A DNA stretch of 64,000 nt, taken from the NCBI GenBank assembly GCA_029959085.1, contig JARWIR010000008.1, positions 1,984,001-2,048,000 on the forward strand, given 5' to 3'. The notes under the pieces are model-generated. The model did no database searches, was not told where the DNA came from, and was given only the letters and a program-made list of their open reading frames with translations. This stretch comes from Nemophila menziesii. Lineage: Eukaryota > Streptophyta > Magnoliopsida > Boraginales > Hydrophyllaceae. The position numbers were made by a program, and so were the translations under genes. Within the stretch, counting starts at the first letter, position 1. Each line of letters begins with the position of its first letter. Below, piece by piece: positions 44,425 to 57,972 of the stretch.

Positions 44425-47400
44425 ATTTCCACGAGAATGACCTTGTTTTTTTTACAGACATAAAGGCTCCACGAGTAATTTCCTCTTAGGTCTAGATTTG
44501 AATTCAACAAATCCATGGACGGGGAATCCGTCTTTATTGTTCGATTTTCTGTACTGTTGATGTGTTGGTTCCCTCTCTTAGAACGACTAGTTTTCAAATG
44601 ATCGGAGCATCCACCATTTTTCATGGTTGGAAATTTTTTATGTAAGAAAGTCTTTTCAGATGTGTGTGCGGATGTCCACAACTTTGTGTCTTCGAGGGGT
44701 TTGTCGAAACTACTTTCATGATCCTTCTTTTGCACATGTTTTGGTGATTCGATACTTGGACTTGTCTGGAGGTCCGACGGAGGTGCTCTTGGTGATTTAT
44801 CACCGCTGGTCTTTGATAATCCAACAATGTTGGTCCCCGTGGGCACAGTGAGCGGCTTCAGTGAAGTTTGACTATTTGTTTGCTACAATAAACTCCAAGA
44901 CATGTGATTATACCAATATATCATTATAAATAGCTAATGTTTGAATTTGTCAATCAATGAAAGGAAACCCTAAGCCAAAACTAACCCTTTGTACAAATCT
45001 CCTCAATTTAAGTTTTGAGATGAAATAATTCATTTTCTAAATCGGTCAAAGTGTTAACCTTTTTGGCAGGAAATGAACTTCCGATTAAATCGAACAATTA
45101 CAATAGTAAGTTATTATGAATACTAACCCACCCTTATTAGAAGTTGAATAGAAACACCATTGTGGACAATAAAAATCTTGAACGACGTCAACAACCTTTT
45201 ATTGTGAAAAGTATTGGGAACTTATCCAAACACCCACTAAACACAATGATACAATTCATTAACCATTAAAGGAAAGAACTTTCAAGATAAAAATCATCAA
45301 TAGAACGACACAACTATAAAACCAATAAATGAACATTCATGTGAGGGACCAACCACAATGTGATCCAAAAACCCATAAATTTTACAAGAATGTGTCCAAC
45401 TTCTTGGAAACCAATATAAGATAGGCTATGTTTACATTCACCTACACCGATTTCTTATATGAACTCATAACTGTAGATTGTCCCCTACCAAAATATCGTG
45501 GACCCCTTCCTCCCCATAAATCCCTAATGTTACCTAACACCACCATTTCCACTCCTAGTATACTCCCACTTTCCACTTTCATTCAATCCAACTCTCATAA
45601 ATCCCCTTATTCCGTTTATAATAACTTTCTTTTCTTCCTTTCTACTAACAAACAATTTTTTTTGAGAAGTAAGTCTCATGGTGCTTGTTGTCTCAGAACT
45701 CGTTTCCATCTTTTGGTCTTACAAATTTAAGGATAACTGTTGGTTGATGGCTTCCTAAGACGATCAATTATATAACTTTTTTTTTTAAAAAAGAGTCGAG
45801 GAATCAAGTATCCTAGTTAAAGTTTCCTTTTACAAACTTCATGCTCAAGTAAATGAATAGACGAATCAATTGAACAAACCCGCTTATTAACACTGTGGAA
45901 TGACTTTAAAAATAAGAGTCATTATAGCAACAATAACAATGTTGGAAAATAGGATCCTGCGATAACAAAATCTTTTAAAGAAACTCACAACAAAAAATCT
46001 CCGATCATAGTGAAACCAAGGAAAGCCAAAACCATCAAAAAGATTGAAACTACCAAAAAGCCATCCACCAAAACAAAAACATAAAAGCTTTACGAAGAGA
46101 AATCAAAACAATCTTAGTGACTCCTAAGACCAAAAATTAAAGACGGGCACACAATTGCAAGCTAACAAAACCAAGAAAATTTTATCCATCAAACAAATCG
46201 AACTTGACAACTATGTTTCAATTAACCTACAAAATTGACCTCAAACCACAAAAAAAAAATCCCTCAATTAAAAGAACACACAAAAGATCTATACAACAAA
46301 TAAGTTGTTCAATAAGGTTCGCATCAATTTTAAAGTTTTACATATGCATATAACCCATTAGAAACACTCGTAACTCATTAAACAAAGTGCACACATACCA
46401 TTATAAAAACATGTCACCTATTTAAAAACAGGTAACCCATTAAAATATGAGTCTATTAACAACTTTTTGTGGGCTCTTAGGTAAAAAATAATAATTGGGC
46501 TCTTAGGAAATAGGAAATCACGGCTTAAACTTTAACGTAACATAAACCTAATCCTAAAAACAAAGAAAATAACACAACACGCCGCACGTTAAGTCAGGAA
46601 CCATTGACCACAAAGATATATAAATTTCTTTTCTTATAAACATATAAATTTGTGGGTTATCTTCCTCCAAAACACACACAAGAAGCTCTCTTTGAGTCAA
46701 AGATGAATAACGCCTCAAGTTTATCATTGTCAATCTGAAGGTACTTCTTACTATTTCTTTTCTCTTTACACAAAGGCGGTCCTGGCAGGCGCAACAGGGC
46801 CGACTGGGCCCAAAATTTATAAGAGGGCTATTTTTTTTTTTTATGTTCTTAATGTTAAAGACCCATATATCATCCCAATCTTTGTATTTATTAAACAGAT
46901 ACCGTTTCGATTTCCAACATCTAGTTCCAATTCTAAAAAAATACTTGTATATTTTTTTTTATTAAAATAATCATTATAATTGTTAATTGTATAGAAATAT
47001 GGAAAAAATGATTATAAATAAATCTGTGTTGTTGTTTAAAGTTTTTTACGATTTAATCTTCATATTTTCTCATTTTTATTAAGGTAAGTTCAATCTTAGT
47101 TTCTAAATTGCAGTTTTTAATTTTATTGTTATTTTATTATCAAATACTATAATATATAATTATATTAACTTTATAAATTATTAAATTGATGTTGATTAAA
47201 AATTGATGGCTACAGATTTCTTTTTCTTCTTATTTTAATTTTAAAGATCAAATTTTCTGGCTGTAGAAACTTTTTTTCAAGCACCTACATAATTTTTTGA
47301 TAGCAGAAGATATTTTTTTCAAGAATTAGCAGATTCATTATAATTCATTCTCAATTACTTGCAGAATAATTTGTTTGCTCTTAATAATATCTAATAAATA

Positions 47401-48464
47401 TGAGTTACTTATGTTTTTTCTTAATGTCTAATGTATTTTCTGTATTCAAATAATTTCAACAGAATGACTTGCAATTTTGAATGCAGACAATATTTAAATT
47501 TGTTCTTTTGGTTTGAAAGCCTTGGTCACTTTCTTTTTGTCAATATTTGACATTTGGTAGTGTAGTGGTCCAAATTTTCTAAGTTTCAATTTAAATTAGT
47601 AAAATTTATATAAAAATCTAATTTAAAACCTTGAGGTCCCAAATTCGACGGATCTGTCTCTACACCCAAAACATACTCGCTCTATACCTTCTTTAAATAC
47701 TAAAAGTAAAACAAATTGAAAATATTAATTTAGCTAATTAAGTTTCTTTTTATATTTTTGTCAATTTGTATCCCAATTATTATACACATAATTTAGCATT
47801 CTCTTGATATCTATTATTAAAAAATATATGATATGTTATGCTTTGAGTCAATGAAGTTTAGCTACCAAAAAATGAACATTCGTTTTACATTCAAACTAAT
47901 AGGTTTTTGATATAAAGATAGATCTGAATTAACTAATTAGTTTTACATTTTGTATACAGGCGTATCTCCAAAATATAGTGTATTTTGGATAACTGGTTAC
48001 CAAGGATTTTTTCTTTAAGATAGTTGATCATGACATTTCAGTCAAATACATTTAACTCTTACTTGTCATGTTATGGTAAGATCTACTTGCTAGGGTACTA
48101 AGAAATCTTACATTGTTTTTATGTTTAATGAATTTGAATTTTATTGAGATACTTTGGTTTTGTAAGTACATAAGTTTTGTAAGGGTCACTAAATATAATT
48201 TTCAAAACTAGTTATTGTCAATTAGCTTTGATAAATGCATATCTCCAAGAAACTAAAAAATATAATGCACCTAAAAGTTCAAATATTCAATTGCTTGATG
48301 TTCATGGTATTAATTATTCATATTTCCTAAAATATTACCCATCATGTATATGCTAATTCATAATTGAAGAGATTTAGTTAGTAAAAAGAAAATATCTTAA
48401 AGATAAATTTACTTATGAACTTGTAGATTTTCAATTGTGATACCACCATGTAAGAAAATGATTT
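44425..48464. other. Unique segment between block A copies, no firm gene
   Basis: A 146-codon minus frame (44406-44846) is Ser/Lys/Thr-rich, is not recognised, and its last codons lie in block A. A promoter-like stretch occurs at 46613-46745: TATA boxes, a CA-rich leader, a short ATG frame and a GTACTT donor-like site. It is followed directly by a G/C-rich patch resembling a hAT end (about 46774-46815). From 46820 to 48460 the DNA is AT-rich and empty. Confidence 0.45.
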
Positions 48465-48985
48465 TTATTTTGTGTTTCGTGATGAAATTTTTCTGTTTTG
48501 ATATTTTCTTACCTTAAGATATTTGCTTTTTCTTTTTGGGAGAAAATGAATCTCCAACACTTGGAATAACTGATCTTGAATAAAAAAGTTTGTACCCGCT
48601 TTTTTGGCAGCTCGAAACACAACCTCTTCAACCAAATACTGAGAAGGATCACCCTCGAGATTTGTAGATATAAACAATTCTACTGCATGTACAACTTCTG
48701 TATTGGTCAAATGCTGGTACAAGTCATCCGATGAAATAATTATAAACTGGTCTTTTAATGTAATCGTATGATGGTAAAGAGTAGGCGTACAAGTGATGTA
48801 TGGTGATGTCCCAACAAAATCAATCTTGAACATCTCCAGTAGTGCATTGTTCCATTTCGGTTGCTTGAGAAAGCCAGCACCGAAAGCACGAGTAACCCTT
48901 AAAGATCCTTTAACACTATCATTCATTATTGCACAACAATCATCAGGATGCTCACGTTTAATTCTTCAAGGACTGAGCTGCTGAA
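48465..48985 (-). pseudogene. Protein phosphatase 2C fragment, POLTERGEIST-like
   Basis: The frame 48465-48926 gives a clear match to the C-terminal half of POL/PLL-type plant PP2Cs, Ser/Thr phosphatases of stem-cell signalling at the plasma membrane. Visible motifs are GSLRVTRAFGAGFLKQPKWN, FVGTSPYITC and FIISSDDLYQ. Upstream codons (IKREHPDDCCAIMN) extend the match to about 48975, where an in-frame TGA stops it. In the usual metal-site motif SDGLYQ the Gly is replaced by Asp, and the C-terminal DDVSV metal-binding segment is lost and replaced by a Lys-rich tail. The N-terminal half (DGHGG-type motif) is not found nearby. It is a decayed gene piece or part of a broken gene. Confidence 0.85.
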
Positions 48986-49748
48986 GTTGGTCTAATCAAA
49001 TTGGTTGAGTCAGGTGAAATCAAATAATACACTCCTAAACCATTAGTAATGAATATTGTGTCAAATTTGGAGAGCTTGAGGCTATAAAATAAGAAAAAAG
49101 GAATAATTTGATTTTTCCTTTTTGGAGTTATGTAATCATGACTTGTTGGTAAAAGAAATCCCCTCAACAACCTATTAATGAAATTATTGAATAAGAATGA
49201 ATCCAAAAGGTTGTTGGTCATGGCAATTCAACAAATGAGGACATTTTGCGCAATTCATGATGAAAGAATTTTTTCGTTTCATTTTCTTTTGTTGTTTTTG
49301 TAAATGCGTTCTTTGGGATATTGTTGGTGATCTATATGAAATAATTGTAACATTTATATTAGTGCCTTTTTTATTCCTAGTACCATTTAAGTTATAGTTT
49401 TCTTTTAATTATGTTTGTTTTTACTTATGTATAGACTGCTAAATTGCATAGTTTATATAGCTTAAATTTTACTTTGTGGTCCTGCATCACCACCACATCA
49501 TGTTAAAACCTTCGAAAATCTGCTAACATATAGGAATACCTAGAATTGTATGATAGCCTCTCATATATAAAACCTTGAGTATAAGTTTTGGGACCAAATA
49601 CCATTTTGGCCATTTACTCTGAAAGAGTCTTCTGATTGTAATTCATTTAGTCACATAGTACTTCCATATAGTCCTATTTTTTGCGAAAAAGAAAGAGTCT
49701 CCTGAAAAGCTTGACAAAAAGTACTTCTGAAAGCCTTATATCAAAAAG
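48986..49748. other. No gene recognised
   Basis: Contains an 87-codon minus frame (48958-49221) that could be intron or decayed 5' sequence of the PP2C fragment but shows no PP2C motif. The rest is AT-rich. Confidence 0.4.
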
Positions 49749-50322
49749 TTGTACATGTGGTTTTATAACGAGTACAACATATCAGCTCCATGCGCATTAC
49801 AATGGAATGCCAAACCAGCCTAGACCTCCACACTCTAACGATAGAAAAGTACAGCATACAACGTCAAAGATAATTTCACTATACAATTGACCGACACCTA
49901 TGCAAGATTAAAAGTGATATGACATTGTAATTACGCTAGTTTGGCCCTACCATGTTCATAATAAACTTGAGTAACATCAATACTTGGGGGATAGTGGTAC
50001 GTAACATGTTCATGTAGAGTATTAAAAATTACATATTGGGAAAAATTAAAATCACCGGTTTTAAAACACAATAATAATGGAAATCCAAAAAACAATATTT
50101 CTAATAATGTAAACTAACTATTACAGATCGAAAATACAAATAAAACACTTACATGGAATCGAAAAGAAAAACAAATTACACAGATATTAGGCGTTAAAAA
50201 GATACTCCTGTGTACCGGTTATCTCTAACATATATTATACAATTATAATATTCAGAGAGGAGAGAAGTAGATTGTTTGTTCTTTTCGGATGTGTTTCGTA
50301 GCTTAGAGAAGTGGAGAGGAGC

Positions 50323-50332
50323 TATATTTATA
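50323..50332 (-). promoter_or_regulatory. TATA-like box in block A copy 3
   Basis: Same box as at 37653-37662 with the same surroundings. Confidence 0.35.
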
Positions 50333-51634
50333 GGAGAGTAGGTGAGGAGAGAGATCTTATCAGAATTGTCAACAATAAATGCCCTTAATTGTCTCAATGA
50401 TTGTTGGCATTTAGATTGATATATGTTACACGTTTTCAATTTCCAGCTTTGAACCTGGACACTATGTTAACTTGATTTATTCCCGTGCTGGCCAAGTTTT
50501 GTAACAGTTGACTAGTGAGTAATTGGTGGACGTTAGTCTTCTAATGCATGATATGTGGACGTTTATCTTCTGGCTGAAGGGATTTGAATTGCCACCGACC
50601 ACTATAAGAACCAGTCATCTTCCACTAGAATCACTTGAGGAAACTTATTTCAATTTTCATTTTTTGTCCCAACTCTCCCACACGCCCACGTCCCACACCC
50701 TCGCCCTCGCCGTACCGAGCCAAGCGGGTGGTAAGGCTGGTGCGCGCGCGTGGGGTTTTTCCATTTACTTTTTTGCTTTTGTAGACTTTAGTTCTTTTGG
50801 AAAATATAGATGGGTAAAATATTATATGCTATTAGTTTTCCATCTCTCCTCCTATCTGGGATTTTTTCAATATAAAAAATGACTTTCCCACTACTACAAA
50901 AGAAAATGAATAGATTGATTTATTTTAATACTTCATATTAATCTAAATCTTTTCTACATCTCCAAAAGAGCATGATTGGATTTACATTGAAACATTAATC
51001 TAAATCCTATCATTACCGCACCACAGGATGACCCGTGTTCTAAACCGGGTTCCATATGTCCTCTAAAACGTAGAAGATGATAGGGATATCACCCTCATGT
51101 TTCTCCTTTCCCTTCTTGGTGGCATTTAATTCCACTTTTTCATGGTTATATTCAAAGGCTGCGAGAAGGTGTTCGAATTTTCACAAAATAAAATATAAAA
51201 ATATAGGGCAAATTATATATAATTTCTCGAACTCACTCATTTAATAGAGCTATTTACAACCATCTAACTCCAATATTTCATAATTACCACAATTCCCAAA
51301 TAGAAAAGTAAAAATGGCATTTTGTAATCCTAGCCAATACCAATTTTCTAGAATTTACTCATCCACATATACAATTACCAAAAAAAAAAAGTTGGATCTT
51401 TTTCACTTTTGAAAGAAAATCCATGAAGTTTGCAATGCAAAGAGTTTGGAATGTTAAGTTTATTGGATCTCCTATTTACATACTCTACTCCAAACATAAG
51501 AATCTCAAGGTTTCTTTGAATGAGTGCATCCCTTTGCGCCTAGTTTTTATTCAGGAGGATTCAACTCTTTATAAACTTCATTTTTAAATGGTATATAACT
51601 CTTAATAAAGTTCATTCTTACATGAGTTTGCAAT

Positions 51635-53226
51635 TGATGAGGTGGTGGTCCTTTGTGTGTTCTAAAATAAATGCAAATAAGGATAAGAGAACCACAACTG
51701 CAAGTGTACAGTTGTCCTAAGTAATATATGTGATAATACAGATTCGTTCTGAGGTAGGGATGGGTTGACTCTAATGCTTATATGATTGTGATTAATTGCA
51801 CGTAAGAGCAAGTAGATGATTTTGAGAATGTTTGTTTTGGGTTTCTATAATTAAGACAATAAAAATACTAAATAAATGCAAATATTAAAGTAGACGCGAG
51901 AAAATAAAGTAGTTTACACAAGGTATGAAAGGCAGTACTTGAGAGACGCAAGGTTTTCACCTAATTTTCATTCATTTCATGTAATGTTTAAGGGACAAAT
52001 CGGTAAATATGTAATGGTCGGGATTCAAAATTCTCCTTACCCCCGTCAAGGTGGACTAAGGAGCTACTCTTAGGTTCTACAAACCCCGTCAGGTTGATTA
52101 TAGTCCACCTTCAAGTGATTAAGTCTATTTATACCCAATTAGCCATAGGATTAATTAAGCTCGTCAAAGTCTATAATTTCTATCCTACATTCATTAATTG
52201 GTTCTGTACCCAGACCTCCCGTCAAGGTGATTCATATGCCACTTTATGAAATAGCCTAGATACTAATTTCTATGATTGGTTAATTACGTCAATAATAGTA
52301 GATAAATGCAAATTAATGAAAAATACAATTTATCCAATTTGATTTCAATTATTAAAATCCAAAATCCAAACACATGAAACGAAATCAAATTGGGATTAAC
52401 CCATTACGTGTTCTCAAGCACTTATTAAATTTAGCTCATACTAATACGAAAAACTAAAACTAAATAAATAAATAAGTTCATCATGTTTTACAGAATAAAA
52501 TAGAAGAACCGAATTAAGGAGTTAAATTGGTGAGAATTGGAGATATAGACGGTCTCTCTAGCTATTGCTTCTTCTCTTTCTTGCTCTAGCTTCTTCTTTG
52601 GTGTTCTGACTCTTAAGCGTATGTCTAATATATGAATGGTGTGTAAAAATAAGAGTCTAAATCCTATTTATATTATGAAAATCGGAATAGGGCTTTTCTT
52701 TAAAAATTAAATGAAAATTAGAAAAGCACAAGTCCATTAATTAAGCCCAAATCCCGTAACTGCTGCACCACCTTCACTAAATCAGCTCTAACCGGTTCGT
52801 TTCAACTCGGATTGACCCCATTCCAGTTGCTAAATTTCCGCAACTAAATGGGGAAAAAATTCTCTTCACAAGTCAGAGGCGAAATTCACTCTTAGATGGC
52901 TCGAGATCAGCAATCGTTTTTACCTTTCCAGATTTGTAGCTTGAAATTATCAATTTTTTCGGGATATTTCTTCTTGCTTTGACTTCCTTACACGATCTTA
53001 GACTTTATTATTGGATTCCTCTCCTAGCTAGTATTCAAAACCTACAACTTTCCACTCAAAACAAACCATATTACGCGCAAAAGTTTAATAAATGAAAAAT
53101 ACTAGAATTAAAAGAGGAAAATCGATTTATTGCATATTAACACCAAAATTCTATCTAAATAGTCGAATAAACACAAAAAATGATGTCTCCCAAGGGCATA
53201 AAATTAGAACATTAAGGGAGATATCA
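51635..53226 (-). mobile_element. Candidate gypsy-type 3' LTR in block A copy 3
   Basis: Counterpart of 38966-40552. On the minus strand the start is TGATATCTCC (one change from the other copy) and the end CACCTCATCA. The same GCAAT pentamer precedes both copies on the plus strand, which fits a target duplication whose other half has been lost. Confidence 0.5.
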
Positions 53227-56200
53227 TGACCCCTAACTCAAAACTTTGTCGTCCCAACAAAGCAAAACTAAAAAACAAGGGGAATGAAGTAGATGCAAGA
53301 GAAAATAGAAGCTAGTAAATACACCCTAAAGAAATTCTTAAAATAAATCTCATATAGCAAACATTAAGAACTAACATACACATACACTAATCATGCAACA
53401 TCAAACACAAATAACTTCAATCCTAAAATTAACTTTGTAATGCTAGAAGGTTACAATTGTACTTATCTCAATATGATGGCTATAGGTTGTTCCTCGATCC
53501 TTACTCGCTTTAAACGCTCCACTTAGTATACTCCATATTAACTTACCATGTACCTAGGAATCACGAGGACTTTACGGTTTTAGTGTAGGCTTAGGTATGT
53601 ATATTTGGTAAATTTGAAGTGAGCTTTTGGCTCTCTCCTCACTTACCATCAACAACTGTCCACGAGCTTGAGTTTACACTCATATAATGTTCTCACTCAA
53701 CCCATTTGACGCGCTAATATTGCGTCCCCAATGTTAACACAATTAATCTAATATGATTTATCAAAATATTCCACTTTGCCAGTTATTTTAATTTTTCTTT
53801 CTTTTTATTTTCTATTTTTTTTGTACAAGATACCCATGACCATCATTTTGATGTGAAAGGTCATGTCTCTTATAATTTTTTTTCAATCAATCCCGGCAAA
53901 GGGTTACAAATAATAATATCATCTAAATTTTTGTGCCTCAGTACAAACACATATGATCCGCTTCCCAATGTAATTTCCCATATGTGGACCCTCTACCCAA
54001 CCATAATTTAGGCATTTTAAATAAAACATAATTTACCTTGGCCATATCACAAATTAGGAACTCTATTTAAAGTTTCTAAATTACACTTACAACATATGAA
54101 ATATCTCATGGCATTAATGAAATTATGTTTGGTCTAAAAATAGTACTTTCAAAACGTTTGACCTAAAAATATTTTTAATCCATAGGTAATGGCCTAAAAT
54201 GGAATTTTCTCTTTCTATTATTTTTTTTATTTCATGTATTTTAAAAGGTTCAAAACCCTAAAAATGAAAAGTAATAGAAATACCCCACGCGTGCACTAGA
54301 GTTTCCCCTACGCCCGGTTCGGTTGTAGTCTTGGGAAATAGAAAATAAAATATTAATTTAGAGCTAGTACTTATAGGTTTCATTGGCCACGTTTGAATTA
54401 ACATCAGAAGAAGAATAACTTCCCTCGCAATAAGTACTCAACTACTACACAGACCATCGAAATTCGTTCTTCAACCTGATACAAGAAGGGAGTCCACATT
54501 CATGCCAGATTTTCAAACCAATAAAACGTCTGTCATTATTAAGAACGTCTTTATGACAAGATATTAAGTGTGAACACTTTTTGGAAGAAATCTACCTCTA
54601 TATAAGAAGAGTTTGAGTCATTTGCAAATACACCAAGAGAACTACAAACACCATAAAACTCTCAAACTTTTCCTCTCTCTTTAATCGTTTCTGAGCACAT
54701 ATTAGTGAGAGAATTAGTTTGAAGATACCGGTTGTACCCAGAAATTTTTTTCTAACACAATCTTTGTTTGTTATCGCTCAAAATTATAGGTTTTGAGATT
54801 AAAGGACTAATGTGCAAATCAGTTTAACAAATTATAGATTAAGTAAGAATGTAAATAAAGTAGACATAATAAGAAATGAGAAGCGTATCTTGAGTCTTTC
54901 TAGTAATAGCCAATAGTAAGAATGATTGATTCTAGTTATAAGGTTAAATTGGGAAGTTCTCCTTAATCGGGATTCTAATTATCCTTCTAACTCATATTTG
55001 TGTAGCTCAGAAAGCTGCCTAAAATCACTCGAGTACTCTTCCAAGGTAATACTACATGATGATAGGTGCTAAAGGTAATTACCCTATATGATTATCTAGC
55101 CAGTCAAGCCTGTTTGGATCACTAACGCACACCAGACGTATATGACGTTTTTTTTGTTTCCTAAACCCCTAGCCACGGAGACAATATTGGGTACTAGAAC
55201 AACCTATTACTTGCGAAAGATATAGGCAGATAGATAAATTCAATTCATATACAACAGAATTTAATTACACAATTCAGTTAAATAATAAATTAATCATTAA
55301 TAACATAAATAATCATCAAAAATCAACAAGGTTAATACATAAACGCATAACTCAAGCTTCTAAATGTTTAGATCATAATGAAATACATCAAATCAAAGGA
55401 TAAAACTGTAGCATCATGTTTATAACAGAAAACTAATACATATTACCCTATAATGGTTGAACATAGGTGGTAAAATGGTGTAAAAAGGTGGCTGAGTTCC
55501 AACTTCTTCCTTTTCTTCTTTGACATGTTTTTCCTCTTTAAGAATTGTTTATCTCCTATATTTTATTCCACATATTGATATAATAGGTTTCCAAAACATT
55601 TTGGAGTTGTGGGCCCCCTTTAAATGACTCAATTCAACCCAAAAACAGTTTAAGGGACTGCAAACTAGTTCAAACCACGGCAACATAAAATTTGATAACC
55701 CCTTCATCTTAACTTTAATTAATGAACTGTGACCTCTCATGCACTCTTGAATTCACTTTTTATCATAAAACCAAAGGGCTCTCTCATAATCCTAGTCAAT
55801 TGACAGTGAACGCTTTAGCTGTCCAAAAGTGGTTGACTTGTCCTTGAATTCCTTGAATTCTCAACTTCTTGTCGTTGTCTCGGGGTCTCATATCATCCAA
55901 GTACCTAAGAGATGCACACTTAACAAATATTTACCGCATATATAGGTCTAAAAGAAATAAATATCCAAAACTGGACAAGAATTGAGAATATGTCTAAGTA
56001 TAGGAAAAAATCCCTCAAATAAGTCCAAACAACCCCTAAAAAGATGTCTTGTGATACGAATAATCTATCACACAAACCGAGACTTCAGTATTCCTGTAGG
56101 TTTTGGTTTATATTTCATTTTTATGTAATCTTGTTATAATAAATACTTTTCAATTTTGAAATACATTGTTATTACCTTTGTCTTTGATCAATTTTCTTAT

Positions 56201-56559
56201 TTTGTTACAACAATTTAATAAATATTTTATTAAAAAAGCACTGGTCGGAAACGGATTTTCCACTCTCTGTTATTACTTCACCTTTGAATGCAAAAGAATT
56301 TCTCGACTTGTATAAGTGGGAGCCTCTCAATTGTTCCAACTACAGATTTTGGACACAAAAGCTTTTGATATGTCTTCAATAGTTTGAACTAGATTTTTTT
56401 ATGTTCGACGAACTCCCGTTTAAAACTAAGATGTATGATATATTCAGTATAACAAACACTTAGTGTGCTCAATTCTAAGGATATATCTACCCAACTTTTG
56501 GTGAGATAATTGCATAAACACTTATCATGTAATAATAATAATTGAACCTAAAAAACTAT
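53227..56559. other. Block A interior, copy 3
   Basis: Matches 40553-43889. No gene is seen. Confidence 0.4.
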
Positions 56560-57083
56560 ATCTAGACAATTAATTGAACATATAACATGCATGAATGTAA
56601 CAAGTAAAATAGAAAAATGAAACACAAGTTTTTTAAGTGGTTTGGCTCCCATAGGCCTATTCCACCACCTAAGGTCTATTTGACCCTTAGGATTTTTCAA
56701 GATCTTCCATGTATCTTGAGTGTCTCTTCAACAAGCTTAGCTCACAAACCTTTACAACCATTTTAAAAACCCCTTCAAACTAAACCCTTGAATTATCTCC
56801 AACACAATTGAACAAACAATACAATCTATACTACGATGCATGTTTCTCTTTTTAAAAGGAAAAACTCATTCATATTTAAGAGAAATAGAAGTTACCTAAA
56901 CCTAGGTCTTACGAGTTTCAATCTACTCTACCTAGATATAGACTTCTTACTGAGGGGGTATAAAATTTGTGCCTTTCAAACCAACCTATAAATGATGAAT
57001 ATGACGTTTTGATGTTAGTTAACACTCTCTTATGCTTGCTCTTGATGTGTTTTTAATAGCTTGGAAATGAAATATGTGAGAGT
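56560..57083 (-). mobile_element. Diverged Sirevirus-like LTR fragment, block A copy 3
   Basis: Matches 43890-44424, including the abrupt end at ATATGTGAGAGTT. Confidence 0.5.
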
Positions 57084-57089
57084 TAACAT

Positions 57090-57240
57090 TTTGATAAGTA
57101 TATATTCATATAAAGCATACAACAGGAATGATCTGATCCTGGGAAAATCGAGTTGACAACTACTACAATACCAAGATGATGATATGTAATAAAAGTTGCC
57201 TCACAATCATCAAGATACAAAAGAAATAACTAGAGAAAGT
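57090..57240 (-). pseudogene. MULE transposase tail fragment
   Basis: Matches about 29008-29150 in the MULE remnant, including the CMLYI-like segment and the LDDCEATF-like stretch. The block A junction has cut away everything C-terminal. Confidence 0.65.
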
Positions 57241-57599
57241 TTGTCCAATTAACAACATGTCTATCATGACATACATAAAATGAAATTAGAAACAATATTG
57301 AGAAAAAGGTAACACAAAAGTCTATGAAATCAAGAAAGTCTGAGTTACAAAAATTCCCATAACTCAATAAAAAATACAGGCAAGCTTTAAAAATCATTAA
57401 TAAAAAAAGAAAATGAGATATGAAAAACAAATTATAAAATTGAAGAATGAAATAAACACAAAACAAAGAAAACAACAACATGAAACGTTATTTGATTTAA
57501 CATCATTCATAGATTTCAAAGTACACCTGTTTACAAAAAATTCATCATCTCTAGATTCATAAATAGAATTATCAATTAGAGACATGAATCTGTATGCAT

Positions 57600-57890
57600 C
57601 AGTATTCTAAGCATAGCCTTTGAAAATTGAATATATGGTATTTGGTCTAACAATGACTTTCTTGAAGTCAGGAAGCCCTACCTTGTCTCGATTCTCCATA
57701 CTTTTCAAAATTCCAGGGTAGGTAAAAAATCCATCCACAACTCATAAGGGGTCTTGTTTAAGTTTGTATTGGGTACTTTATTAAGTACATAACATGTAGA
57801 CAAGACATCTTCACCCTTGTTGTTTGGTAAACCTAGACTAATAACATGACATTCATCGTTTCATTAAGAGATCTATTCTCCTTTTAAGCT
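57600..57890 (-). pseudogene. Ty1-copia integrase fragment, copy 2
   Basis: Counterpart of 29515-29830 with further frame damage, so no long open frame remains. Confidence 0.7.
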
Positions 57891-57972
57891 ATATTATTTT
57901 GTTGGGATGTGACTGGGACACTAATTTCATGTATTATTCAATTATTTAACAAAAAAATTTAAGTTAATTCAT

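Larger units (their letters stand above)
49749..57085. repeat. Segmental repeat block A, copy 3
   Basis: Direct copy of 37077-44424. It is joined on the right to the middle of MULE-derived sequence, at the point matching about 29008, without any spacer. Confidence 0.93.

Noticed and set aside
46774..47660. G/C-rich patch (about 46774-46815) as the end of a hAT element
   Set aside because: The patch resembles a hAT terminus, but no convincing matching end or 8-bp duplication was found downstream, so no element was called.
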